DNA of 64,000 bases from Pelomonas sp052436255 (lineage in GTDB: Bacteria > Pseudomonadota > Gammaproteobacteria > Burkholderiales > Burkholderiaceae_C). The stretch lies in the NCBI GenBank assembly GCA_052436255.1, contig JBQVNP010000011.1:4243-68242 (forward strand), given 5' to 3'. Below the pieces are notes generated by a model, which was not told the DNA's origin, did no database searches, and saw only the letters and a program-made list of their open reading frames with translations. Positions 7,812 through 13,999 of the stretch are shown one piece after another (the stretch's first letter is position 1; each line of letters starts with the position of its first letter). The position numbers were made by a program, and so were the translations under genes.

Positions 7812-8665
7812 TCGGCGGCCTCGGTGGCTTCGGTGGCGGGGGACTCCTCGCGCTTGAGCGCGTTGATCTGGGCTGTCTGCTCGGGCGTCAGGGCGCCGCG
7901 CGCCAGCGCCCAGCCCAGGATGTCGTTCGTGGTCTTGATGCCCTCGGCGACAGCGCGGGTCCAGCGGGGCATTTGCTCGGCGAACTTGTCGTCGGGCCAG
8001 GTCGCGGGCGGCGGGGGCGGGGGTGGCGATCCAACAACCTCTGCCGCTCCCATGTGCTTCGGCTCGGCCTGCGCGTCCAGCGCCTTCCCTTCCATCTCTT
8101 CGGCCGTGGGCGTAGAGCCGACCTCGGGGAACGCCTTGCGCAGGGCCTGGGCTTCGGCGCACTTGGCCAGCTGGCCGCGCGGGCGCTTCGACCACATGGC
8201 ATTGGGCGCGATGCTCTTTTCCTTGCCGCCCTTGATCGCGTAGTTCTCCGTCCAGTACTCGACGGCCGTGAACGTGGCGACCTGGCCGCTGGGCAGCAGG
8301 CGCTTGACGGTGACCTTGCACCAGTCGGGATACGTGACGGTCTGGCCGCCGATCTCTTCCGTCAGCATCGGCCCGAACTCGGGCTCGCTGATGCCGGCCA
8401 TCTGGTTGGAGCGGCTGGCCTGCGTGCGGTAGAGGCCGACGCCGGGCATGACCACATCACGCATCTGCCCGGCCTTGCTGTCCCACATGGGGACGATGTG
8501 GACCGGCTTCTGCATGGGGTCCAGGCCGGCCGCCTTGCAGTAGCCTAGGACCATGCGGATGCTGCCGTGGTTCGCACCGGGGTAGAGGCTGCTGCTGAGC
8601 ACGTCCAGCAGCTCGGGCTCGGACAGCGCGAGCGCGCCGCCTTCTTGTCGGGTGATTGCGTTCAT
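7808..8665 (-). CDS. bet: Bet/RecT family single-strand annealing protein, 285 aa
   Basis: Anneals complementary single strands during phage recombination and replication. Residues 1-190 match the Bet family: LSSSLYPGANHGSIRMVLGY, PMQKPVHIVPMWD, AGISEPEFGP, EYWTENYA and the signature AKCAEAQALRKAFPE at 167-181. A run of seven prolines near residue 209 links to a C-terminal tail ending EATEAAE, whose acidic tip could interact with host proteins. ATG 8665 starts it and the stop is coupled to the nuclease gene, the usual bet-exo pairing. Confidence 0.93.
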   Translation of the reverse strand: MNAITRQEGGALALSEPELLDVLSSSLYPGANHGSIRMVLGYCKAAGLDPMQKPVHIVPMWDSKAGQMRDVVMPGVGLYRTQASRSNQMAGISEPEFGPMLTEEIGGQTVTYPDWCKVTVKRLLPSGQVATFTAVEYWTENYAIKGGKEKSIAPNAMWSKRPRGQLAKCAEAQALRKAFPEVGSTPTAEEMEGKALDAQAEPKHMGAAEVVGSPPPPPPPATWPDDKFAEQMPRWTRAVAEGIKTTNDILGWALARGALTPEQTAQINALKREESPATEATEAAE

Positions 8666-8677
8666 GTGGTTGTCCAG

Positions 8678-8773
8678 TTAGGAAAAGACGCCGACCTGCC
8701 ACAGGAAGGCGGTCAGTGCGGCAATGGCGATGACGGCGAAGTCAGCGAGTCGCCCGTGGTTGTGCGGACTCAT
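8678..8773 (-). CDS. Miniprotein with one membrane segment, 31 aa
   Basis: ATG 8773 overlaps the stop of the upstream gene (ATGA). Residues 10-27 (ADFAVIAIAALTAFLWQV) form one hydrophobic helix after a His/Arg-containing start. It ends 12 bases before the bet start codon. Translational coupling and a clean hydrophobic profile argue for a real gene despite the size. Function unknown. Confidence 0.5.
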   Translation of the reverse strand: MSPHNHGRLADFAVIAIAALTAFLWQVGVFS

Positions 8774-9060
8774 CGCGCTGCCGCCTTCAACGCATCCGCG
8801 ATCAGGCACAAAGCCCAGGTCGCAATGCAGGTGGACAGCAGGTAGATGACCGTCAGCAGGTAGGCCTCGGCCGGCGACAGGTCGTCGGGCCGGTCGTCAT
8901 CGGCGCCAAGCTCAGTGCATGCCTCGGCCGGCGCGGGCTGGACCTCGGGCGAGCAGCGGCGGGCCGGCCAGCCTTGCTCGGGGCGGCCTTGCGGCGCGAT
9001 CCAGGGCCGGTCAGGCGGCAGCGGCAGGGCGCGGTGGGCGGTCATGCGGCGGGCGTTCAC
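8770..9060 (-). CDS. Phage hypothetical protein with C-terminal membrane segment, 96 aa
   Basis: I chose GTG 9060 because it overlaps the previous stop as GTGA; ATG 9045 is the alternative. The first 60 residues are Pro/Arg/Ala-rich and soluble. Residues about 64-90 (SPAEAYLLTVIYLLSTCIAT onward) are a single hydrophobic helix, then a short tail. It is probably a tail-anchored inner-membrane protein. It neighbours two other small membrane proteins in this operon. Confidence 0.5.
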   Translation of the reverse strand: MNARRMTAHRALPLPPDRPWIAPQGRPEQGWPARRCSPEVQPAPAEACTELGADDDRPDDLSPAEAYLLTVIYLLSTCIATWALCLIADALKAAAR

Positions 9061-9236
9061 GACAGCCTCCAAGCAATGACACCGGCATGGACCGCGCAGG
9101 CCGCAGCCGCAAGCCATGCAACGCGCGTGACGGCCCCGGAATGCTTGCCGTACAGGTTCCGGCCGGCCCAGCGAGCCACGAAGCAGGAGGCCACAGCAGC
9201 CAGCGTGGCGAGGATGAGGTAGACGGCGGGGCTCAT
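9057..9236 (-). CDS. Small two-helix membrane protein, 59 aa
   Basis: ATG 9236 is coupled to the upstream stop (ATGA), and the TGA at 9057-9059 overlaps the next GTG. Residues 4-22 (AVYLILATLAAVASCFVAR) and 38-56 (RVAWLAAAACAVHAGVIAW) are two hydrophobic helices separated by a basic loop (RWAGRNLYGKHSG). That profile fits a small hairpin membrane protein. Function unknown; early-left position argues against a holin. Confidence 0.5.
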   Translation of the reverse strand: MSPAVYLILATLAAVASCFVARWAGRNLYGKHSGAVTRVAWLAAAACAVHAGVIAWRLS

Positions 9237-9493
9237 GCGGCACCTCGCGCGGCGTCGACAGCAGCCTGCAGCCGGTCGCGCAGGCCCTGGTCGCGGAAGC
9301 TGACGGCGAAGCTGGCCAGCGTCTCCACAACCAAGTCCCGCAGCTCGCCGGCTTCCGCCTTGGCCCGCGCGTGGCCGAGCTTGTAGGCCTCGTCCTGGAT
9401 GCGGATGACCGCGTCGCCAACCGTGTCGGTGAACCGGTTGTGCTCGTGGACCATGGCTTCGTGGTCCGCGACGTTGTGCCGGAGGCCGCTCAT
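9233..9493 (-). CDS. Phage hypothetical protein, 86 aa
   Basis: ATG 9493 overlaps the stop of the first operon gene (ATGA), which decides it over a start at 9541. The protein is almost entirely helical (MSGLRHNVADHEAMVHEHNR), with a charged amphipathic middle (IQDEAYKLGHARAKAEAGEL) that could form a coiled coil. It is second in the leftward transcript. No family is recognised. Confidence 0.55.
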   Translation of the reverse strand: MSGLRHNVADHEAMVHEHNRFTDTVGDAVIRIQDEAYKLGHARAKAEAGELRDLVVETLASFAVSFRDQGLRDRLQAAVDAARGAA

Positions 9494-9867
9494 GCCGCTG
9501 CTCCCGCGTAGTTGTGCGTGTCGTCCTGCCCGGCGACCCATTCGGATTCCAGGACCACCGGGGCGACGGCCTGGGCGGGGCCGCTCTGCAGCTGCGATTC
9601 GAGGTTGCGCACGCGCAGCTTGGCGGCGGCGACGTCGGGGTCCATCAGGAACGCGTCGAGGCGCAGGCTCGCGGCCCTGCAGTTGTGCCGGGCGGTGTGG
9701 CGCCCAGGCTCGCAGGCCAGTGCGCGCTCCACATCCGCCTGGCGAAGCAAGCCGCCACGGCGCTCCAGCAGTTCCGCCAAGTCGCGACGGGCGTCCTGAA
9801 GGTGCAGCTCAATGACTGCCCGGCCGCCGAGGGTCTGGCCGCTGCGGGCCGCGCTCTGTGCTTGCAT
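9490..9867 (-). CDS. First gene of early-left operon, hypothetical, 125 aa
   Basis: ATG 9867 follows AGGCAGGGA about 50 bases downstream of the early-left promoter; a longer frame to 9993 would cross the promoter, so I reject it. The position equals that of lambda N, but the protein is not Arg-rich like N. It has a helical middle (LAELLERRGGLLRQADVERA) and a C-terminal coiled-coil-like part (AAKLRVRNLESQLQ). It may be a regulator or a packaging-type DNA-binding protein. I do not recognise it. Confidence 0.55.
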   Translation of the reverse strand: MQAQSAARSGQTLGGRAVIELHLQDARRDLAELLERRGGLLRQADVERALACEPGRHTARHNCRAASLRLDAFLMDPDVAAAKLRVRNLESQLQSGPAQAVAPVVLESEWVAGQDDTHNYAGAAA

Positions 9868-9917
9868 TCCCTGCCTCGCTGCCCCCGCCGTTTGGCGTTG
9901 TCTTGGGGCTTGGCTGC

Positions 9918-9961
9918 ATATTAGGCGACGCCTTATCAATGCGTCAATAGGCGTAGCCTTA
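9918..9961 (-). promoter_or_regulatory. Early-left promoter with two repressor operators
   Basis: On the minus strand a -35 TTGACG (9947-9942) and a -10 TAATAT (9923-9918) are 18 bp apart. A 15-bp palindrome, TAAGGCGTCGCCTAA on that strand, at 9921-9935 fills the spacer and touches the -10. A related site, 9947-9961, covers and extends upstream of the -35. The centres are 26 bp apart. The same palindrome occurs in the rightward promoter at 11509-11523, so one repressor can shut both. Confidence 0.8.
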
Positions 9962-9978
9962 TTTTTGTGAGGCAGATG

Positions 9979-10004
9979 CAAAAAAGCCCGCACTGGGCGG
10001 GCTT
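9979..10004 (-). terminator. Intrinsic terminator of the repressor operon
   Basis: Read on the minus strand, AAGCCCGC and GCGGGCTT form an 8-bp stem with a 5-base loop, followed by a run of six T. It ends the leftward lysogeny transcript 20 bases after the secreted-protein gene and insulates the early-left promoter just beyond. Confidence 0.85.
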
Positions 10005-10023
10005 GACAGGGGGCAGGGGGCGG

Positions 10024-10578
10024 TTACAGCGGCTTCCGCGCTTTGGCCCGATCCTCGGCAGCTCGTTTCACTTCATCGGCAGCAGCGCGGGACCGGAATT
10101 CGACTGAGCAGTTCTCATTTTGCAGCGGCCCGCAAGCCAGCCGAATTTCCAGGTCGGCTGTGTTCCACGTCGCGCCCGTGGCGACACCAATAGCTGGCAG
10201 GTTAGTCCACTCTGGAAGCCCAAAGCGGCCTGTCACCGACTGTGCGATAGCGTGCTTCTCCGTGTTTGGGATCATGAAGACTTCCAACGATTCCACCGTG
10301 CGGCGACTGCTTAGGATCAGCTTAATCCCTCCCTGCGATGCCCATTCCGGCAATTCGTCCGCGCCGGGCAACCCGACCTTCACGACAGACCCGCCGCTCT
10401 TGACCACGAAAGGCTTTTCATGCGTGCACATGCGCTTCACAGTCCGCAAATCACGCGGACACGAGGACAATTGCGGAAGCGGGCGCCCGGCAATCTCTAC
10501 CCCTAGCACTGTCACTGGGGCTGCTTGGCCGGATGTGGCGAACACGGCAAGCAACACGGTTGCGGCAGCCTTCATCAT
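10024..10578 (-). CDS. Secreted protein co-transcribed with the repressor, 184 aa
   Basis: ATG 10578 overlaps the upstream stop (ATGA). The N-terminus is a clear Sec signal peptide (MMKAAATVLLAVFATSGQAA, cleavage after about residue 20). The mature part has four Cys or more, a beta-rich pattern (VTVLGVEIAGRPLPQLSSC) and a basic helical tail. It is the last gene of the operon headed by the CI-type repressor, so it should be made in the lysogen and exported. Lysogenic conversion or superinfection exclusion is plausible (inference). Codon use looks less GC-biased than its neighbours. Confidence 0.7.
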   Translation of the reverse strand: MMKAAATVLLAVFATSGQAAPVTVLGVEIAGRPLPQLSSCPRDLRTVKRMCTHEKPFVVKSGGSVVKVGLPGADELPEWASQGGIKLILSSRRTVESLEVFMIPNTEKHAIAQSVTGRFGLPEWTNLPAIGVATGATWNTADLEIRLACGPLQNENCSVEFRSRAAADEVKRAAEDRAKARKPL

Positions 10579-10829
10579 TCCTCCCCAAAAACACGTTTCA
10601 AAGTCCCATGGAACAGCGTGGCCGCCATGGCTGTAGCCCAGGCTGGATTGCGATGGGCCTCCCCGCAAGAGCTGTAGAAGAACTCGCGGTTTGCGGCCAT
10701 GACGGTGTAGCTGATGCCGATGATCTTCCCCGCCTCAGCCTGGCTTAGCAGCTCGCGCAGGCACTCGACGGTTTCGTGGCTGACGCTCTGCCGAAGGTGC
10801 AAGAGCCGGAACGGTCTGGCGCGCTTCAT
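10575..10829 (-). CDS. Small conserved phage protein in repressor operon, 84 aa
   Basis: ATG 10829 overlaps the repressor stop (ATGA). The protein reads VECLRELLSQAEAGKIIGIS followed by YTVMAANREFFYSSCGEAHR and a C-terminal helix. I believe this pattern is common next to phage repressors, but I cannot name a family. It is cytoplasmic, with one Cys. Coupling to cI and to the downstream secreted-protein gene means all three are made together in the lysogen. Confidence 0.65.
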   Translation of the reverse strand: MKRARPFRLLHLRQSVSHETVECLRELLSQAEAGKIIGISYTVMAANREFFYSSCGEAHRNPAWATAMAATLFHGTLKRVFGEE

Positions 10830-11458
10830 TGGTCCGTCCCCTCCGTCCCCGTCCCCGCTTCGCCCTGTTTGCGGTCCAACGGCGATCTGTTCGTCCGCTG
10901 CGGGTCTGTGCGCCTGTCGTTGCTGATCCATCCTGATCCCTCCCTTTTGCCTCCCCCTAGACCTTGGGGGCTGGTCGAATCATCAGGGGCGGGGTGGCTC
11001 ATAGGCTGATCCAGCGCAGAACCGGCAGGGCGTAACTTTTCACCGACTTCGGCCCCTAACAGGCGCGCCAACTCGCGCTGATTTCTGGTGTCACCGCGCC
11101 GCATTGCCATCTTGTGGAGCAGGTCGGCAACGTCCTGGCGCACCTCGGGCGGCATGTCCGCGGCCAGGGCGTCGCCGAGAGCTGCAAGGGCTGCTTCAAC
11201 CGCGATGACGGCGGCCGCAGGCTGTTCAGGCGGCGGCTCTGAGGCGAAGGACGCAAGGCCCCAATGGCTCGGGCCGGCTACATCGGCGAAGTAGGCCCAC
11301 AGCTTTGGCAGCTTCGCCTTGTCGATGGTGCCTTTGTTCACCCAGTCCTGCACGGATGGCGCCTTCACCCCGAAGTCTTCCGCCAGCTTTGCCTTGGAGA
11401 TCTTCTTGAGCACGCGCGCAGCCTCGATGGCTGCTCCAAGGTCTTTGCCTGTAAGCAT
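10826..11458 (-). CDS. CI-type repressor without a visible peptidase domain, 210 aa
   Basis: Residues 18-45 (KKISKAKLAEDFGVKAPSVQ and on) are a helix-turn-helix of XRE type that should bind the 15-bp palindromes. The rest is an Ala/Pro-rich linker and a helical region (EVRQDVADLLHKMAMRRGDT), then a low-complexity tail. I see no S24 Ser/Lys peptidase motif or Ala-Gly cleavage site, so RecA-stimulated self-cleavage is unlikely. ATG 11458 is the only good start. It lies in a TAAGGC half-operator with no properly spaced ribosome site, so a short or absent leader is possible. Confidence 0.8.
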   Translation of the reverse strand: MLTGKDLGAAIEAARVLKKISKAKLAEDFGVKAPSVQDWVNKGTIDKAKLPKLWAYFADVAGPSHWGLASFASEPPPEQPAAAVIAVEAALAALGDALAADMPPEVRQDVADLLHKMAMRRGDTRNQRELARLLGAEVGEKLRPAGSALDQPMSHPAPDDSTSPQGLGGGKREGSGWISNDRRTDPQRTNRSPLDRKQGEAGTGTEGTDQ

Positions 11459-11499
11459 TGCCTTATGTTCGGTTGACGGCGCCTCATTAGGCAATTCCG

Positions 11500-11527
11500 T
11501 TGACAAAGTAAGGCGGCGCCTTATACT
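11500..11527 (+). promoter_or_regulatory. Early-right promoter with perfect palindromic operator
   Basis: -35 TTGACA (11500-11505) and -10 TATACT (11522-11527) are 16 bp apart. A perfect 15-bp palindrome TAAGGCGGCGCCTTA (11509-11523) fills the spacer and overlaps the -10. This is close to consensus sigma70 and should be strongly repressed by CI. Half-sites also occur at about 11459-11467 and 11486-11492, towards the repressor start. The expected transcription start falls on or next to the ATG at 11534. Confidence 0.88.
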
Positions 11528-11533
11528 GGCCGC

Positions 11534-11818
11534 ATGGACACCCCGAACACACCTATCGCCCGAGCATGCAAGCACCTCGGTGGCCAGGGGGCAGTGGCCC
11601 GACTGCTGGGCTTGAAGCCCCCGACCGTCAACGAGTGGTGTACCGGCAAGCGGAAGGTTCCAGCCGAGCGCTGCATTCAGATCGAACAACTCACCGATGG
11701 TGCCGTGCGCTGCGAGGAGTTGCTGCCGGATTTCCCTTGGGCCGCGTTTCGCAACCAGCGCATCGCCGCGAAGCCCGTCAAGCCCGCTCGCCGCGTTGCG
11801 GCAGGGCAGGGGGCATAG
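11534..11818 (+). CDS. Cro/YdaS-like helix-turn-helix regulator, 94 aa
   Basis: Diverges from the repressor and is first in the rightward transcript, the position of cro. Residues 8-66 fit the YdaS/Cro-like fold: ACKHLGGQGAVARLLGLKPP, TVNEWCTGKRKVPAERCIQI and LLPDFPW. The recognition helix is around 28-40. The C-terminal 25 residues are basic (KPVKPARR). No ribosome-binding site precedes ATG 11534, which lies only six bases after the -10, so the message is probably leaderless. It likely opposes CI at the same operators. Confidence 0.85.
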   Translation: MDTPNTPIARACKHLGGQGAVARLLGLKPPTVNEWCTGKRKVPAERCIQIEQLTDGAVRCEELLPDFPWAAFRNQRIAAKPVKPARRVAAGQGA

Positions 11819-11821
11819 GCC

Positions 11822-12514
11822 ATGGAACTCGTCACCCAAGCCCCGACGATGACCAGCCGCGAGATCGCGGAGTTGGTCAAGACCTCGCACGACAGCGTGC
11901 TGAAGACCGTGCGCGCCCTGATCGAGCGGGGTGTCGTTTCTGGAAACGAGACCCCCTACACGCATCCTCAGAACGGCCAGACGTACAGCGAGTTCCGGCT
12001 GAACTACCGCGACACGATGGTTGTGGCCTCGGGGTACAGCGTCGAGCTGCGCGCCAAGGTGATTGACCGCTGGCAGGAACTCGAAGCCCAGGGCGCGCCC
12101 ACCTTCCAAGTCCCTACATCCCTGGCCGGCGCGCTGCGCCTCGCTGCCGAGCAGGCCGAACGCATTGAGCAGCAGCAAGCCCAAATCGAAGCCGCCGCGC
12201 CGGCCGTGGCCTTTGTCGACCGCTTTGTTCAAGCTGATGGCCTGAAGGGCTTCCGCGAGACCTGCAAGCTGCTGAAGGCCAACGAGGCTCGGTTTACCGA
12301 GTTCGTGCTGGCCAAGAAGATCATGTATCGGCTGGCGGGCAAGCTGACTGCGCACCAGCAGCACATTGACGCCGGCCGGTTTGTGGTTCGGGCTGGCGTG
12401 GCAACCGCCACCGAGCATGCCTTCACGACCACCAAGTTCACGGCCAAGGGTGTGAACTGGATTGCTGGCGAGTGGGCGAAGCATTGCCTCGCGGCTGAAG
12501 CTGTGGAGGCCTGA
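11822..12514 (+). CDS. Rha-family / KilAC antirepressor-like protein, 230 aa
   Basis: Two domains. Residues 8-85 match Rha-type N-termini (MTSREIAELVKTSHDSVLKT, FRLNYRDTMVVASGYSVELR, AKVIDRWQELE). Residues about 125-225 match the KilAC/ANT C-terminal domain (AFVDRFVQADGLKGFRETCK, LTAHQQHIDAGRFVVRAG). Such proteins act as phage regulators or antirepressors. It starts four bases after the Cro-like stop, in the same transcript. In this phage it is one of two candidates for inactivating the repressor. Confidence 0.87.
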   Translation: MELVTQAPTMTSREIAELVKTSHDSVLKTVRALIERGVVSGNETPYTHPQNGQTYSEFRLNYRDTMVVASGYSVELRAKVIDRWQELEAQGAPTFQVPTSLAGALRLAAEQAERIEQQQAQIEAAAPAVAFVDRFVQADGLKGFRETCKLLKANEARFTEFVLAKKIMYRLAGKLTAHQQHIDAGRFVVRAGVATATEHAFTTTKFTAKGVNWIAGEWAKHCLAAEAVEA

Positions 12515-12515
12515 G

Positions 12516-12686
12516 ATGCAGACCCAAGCACTCCACCCGGAAAACCGTGCGCTGGCCGCGCAGATCAGCGCTTTAGCTGCTGCCGAAGCATCACCAGCTT
12601 TTCCGCCAGCACCTTCTGCCTTGCGTCGAAGCTGGCTCGTGACTGCTCTGGCAAGCCTTCGCGCTTGGTTGGTGACATCGCGATGA
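12516..12686 (+). CDS. Doubtful small ORF after the antirepressor, 56 aa
   Basis: ATG 12516 follows the rha-like stop by one base. The product is Ala/Pro-rich and ends with a Trp/Leu-rich stretch (RRSWLVTALASLRAWLVTSR). It overlaps on the opposite strand with a better-supported gene (12565-12801) for most of its length, and only one of the two may be real. I keep it at low confidence because of its close junction. Confidence 0.25.
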   Translation: MQTQALHPENRALAAQISALAAAEASPAFPPAPSALRRSWLVTALASLRAWLVTSR

Positions 12687-12801
12687 AGCGGTCGTGCACG
12701 CCATTGAACGTGGCTGGCGCGTGCATGCGCAGAGCCAACAGCAGCGCGTCGAGCATCAAGTCGTCTGCGATGTCGCGTCCGAATCGTTCCAGGTCTTCCA
12801 T
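12565..12801 (-). CDS. Minus-strand phage hypothetical protein, 78 aa
   Basis: ATG 12801 is preceded by AAGGAGG, a strong ribosome-binding site. The helical protein (MEDLERFGRDIADDLMLDAL, then a basic C-terminus ending MLRQQLKR) has plausible composition. It faces the rightward transcript and converges on the antirepressor gene. Together with the next minus-strand gene it forms an antisense pair in the early-right region. No family is recognised. Confidence 0.55.
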   Translation of the reverse strand: MEDLERFGRDIADDLMLDALLLALRMHAPATFNGVHDRFIAMSPTKREGLPEQSRASFDARQKVLAEKLVMLRQQLKR

Positions 12802-12966
12802 GGGCGCCCTCCTTGGGCTCGTAGTCGTAGGGACCGCGAGCGTAAACCGGGGCAGGGCGCCCACCCTTCTCCCTGTATCCATCACGACCGGGCTGGCCGC
12901 AACCAGCGCGACCGGCGTGATGGCCTGTCCCTCGGGCCTGACCGCCCGGGGGATTTCTTTGGCTGG

Positions 12967-13173
12967 TCACTTCGCGCACAGCCCCGCCTTCCTTGCCTGC
13001 TCGCGCAGCTTGCCGGCGAGGTCCACCTGGGCCCGTCCTTCGACCTTCATGCAAGGCAAGGCCATGTGTGCCCGGCCGCCGCGTTCGAGGTCGTCGATCA
13101 GGTCGTTGACGCAGCGGGACAGGACGGCGCGCAGGGAGCGCTTGGCCAGTTTGTGCGGGTCGTTCTTCGGCAT
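12967..13173 (-). CDS. Minus-strand small basic phage protein, 68 aa
   Basis: ATG 13173 follows GAGGAAGAA. The protein (MPKNDPHKLAKRSLRAVLSR, then CVNDLIDDLERGGRAHMALP) is basic and helical with three Cys, and could bind nucleic acid. It precedes the 78-residue gene by 165 bases on the same strand, and the gap between them shows no convincing frame. Its upstream side faces the CII-like gene start at 13304, so a divergent promoter pair may lie at about 13180-13300. Confidence 0.55.
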   Translation of the reverse strand: MPKNDPHKLAKRSLRAVLSRCVNDLIDDLERGGRAHMALPCMKVEGRAQVDLAGKLREQARKAGLCAK

Positions 13174-13303
13174 CAGTTCTTCCTCAGCGTTTTCTGGTGG
13201 GCGCCTGCCCGTAGGCCCTGCGAAGGCCGACTCCCCCGTCAAGGGGCAAGCGGATACGGGCGCCCACCTGAGTGCGTTTTCTTCAACTGCGATGGGAGTC
13301 GCT

Positions 13304-13744
13304 ATGCAAACCATGGATCGAAGTTTTGTCCGCAGCCAATGGAAAGATCGAGACAGACCTGGAAAGGATTCGACAGATCAGGGTGATCTCGCCCTCATCG
13401 GCGAGGTTCCTTCCTGCGCGCCGGTGGCGGCCGACCTGTCGTTCATCAGCGTCACGACCAGCGTGGGCGCCATGCGCTACGCCGTGCAGCGCAGCGGCAG
13501 CGATGACTTCGAAGTCGCCGACTACGTGGGCATCTCGCACAGCTACATGTGCAAGGTGTTGAAGGGGACGGCCGGCCTGCATGGCCCGCGCCTCGTCAAG
13601 TTCATGCGCGGCACCAAGAGCCTCGCGCCGCTGCAGTGGCTGGCAGAGCAGATGGGGTGCGACGTGGTGCTGCGCGACCGCCGGGCGGCCGAGGTCGCCG
13701 AGTTGACCCAGCGCCTGCGTGAGCTTCAGGGCCGAGCGGCCTGA
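13304..13744 (+). CDS. CII-like helix-turn-helix regulator, 146 aa
   Basis: I chose ATG 13304 because GGGAGTCG precedes it; an ATG at 13292 lacks a site. The middle (RYAVQRSGSDDFEVADYVGI, SHSYMCKVLKGTAGLHGPRL) is a helix-turn-helix, and the C-terminal half (APLQWLAEQMGCDVVLRDRR) resembles phage regulatory protein CII of the CP76 type, ending in a coiled coil (AEVAELTQRLRELQGRAA) that could mediate oligomerisation. Position between the antirepressor and replication genes fits CII. Confidence 0.6.
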   Translation: MQTMDRSFVRSQWKDRDRPGKDSTDQGDLALIGEVPSCAPVAADLSFISVTTSVGAMRYAVQRSGSDDFEVADYVGISHSYMCKVLKGTAGLHGPRLVKFMRGTKSLAPLQWLAEQMGCDVVLRDRRAAEVAELTQRLRELQGRAA

Positions 13745-13813
13745 AAGAGCGAAGACCCAAGCGCGCGGGAACGTGCTGGGCCTTCTGAGCAAGTCAAAAC
13801 CTAGGGGATCGAA

Positions 13814-13999
13814 ATGCCTGAACTGATTGTCTCAAGAAACACCGTCGCCACCCTCTACGCAGACGCCAGCAAGGAGATGACCCACGACGACGCAGTCCTT
13901 CACGTCGCCGGCATCACCGGCCAGACGCCGGAAACAGTGGAAGGCGTCATCTGGGCGCGCGAATCGAATCACACGGCGGCGATGGAGTGCGGAGCGTGA
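13814..13999 (+). CDS. Phage hypothetical protein, 61 aa
   Basis: ATG 13814 follows AGGGGATC. The short acidic protein (MPELIVSRNTVATLYADASK) ends with a TGA overlapping the GTG start of the helicase-methyltransferase gene, so the two are coupled. No family is recognised. Confidence 0.55.
   Translation: MPELIVSRNTVATLYADASKEMTHDDAVLHVAGITGQTPETVEGVIWARESNHTAAMECGA

Noticed and set aside
5787..8243. An 818-codon plus-strand open frame
   Set aside because: Lies antisense to the clear YqaJ-type and Bet genes.
10826..13054. A 742-codon minus-strand reading through the repressor and the antirepressor region
   Set aside because: Only the last 210 codons are the repressor; upstream it is antisense to the Cro-like and Rha/KilAC genes and crosses the operator region.
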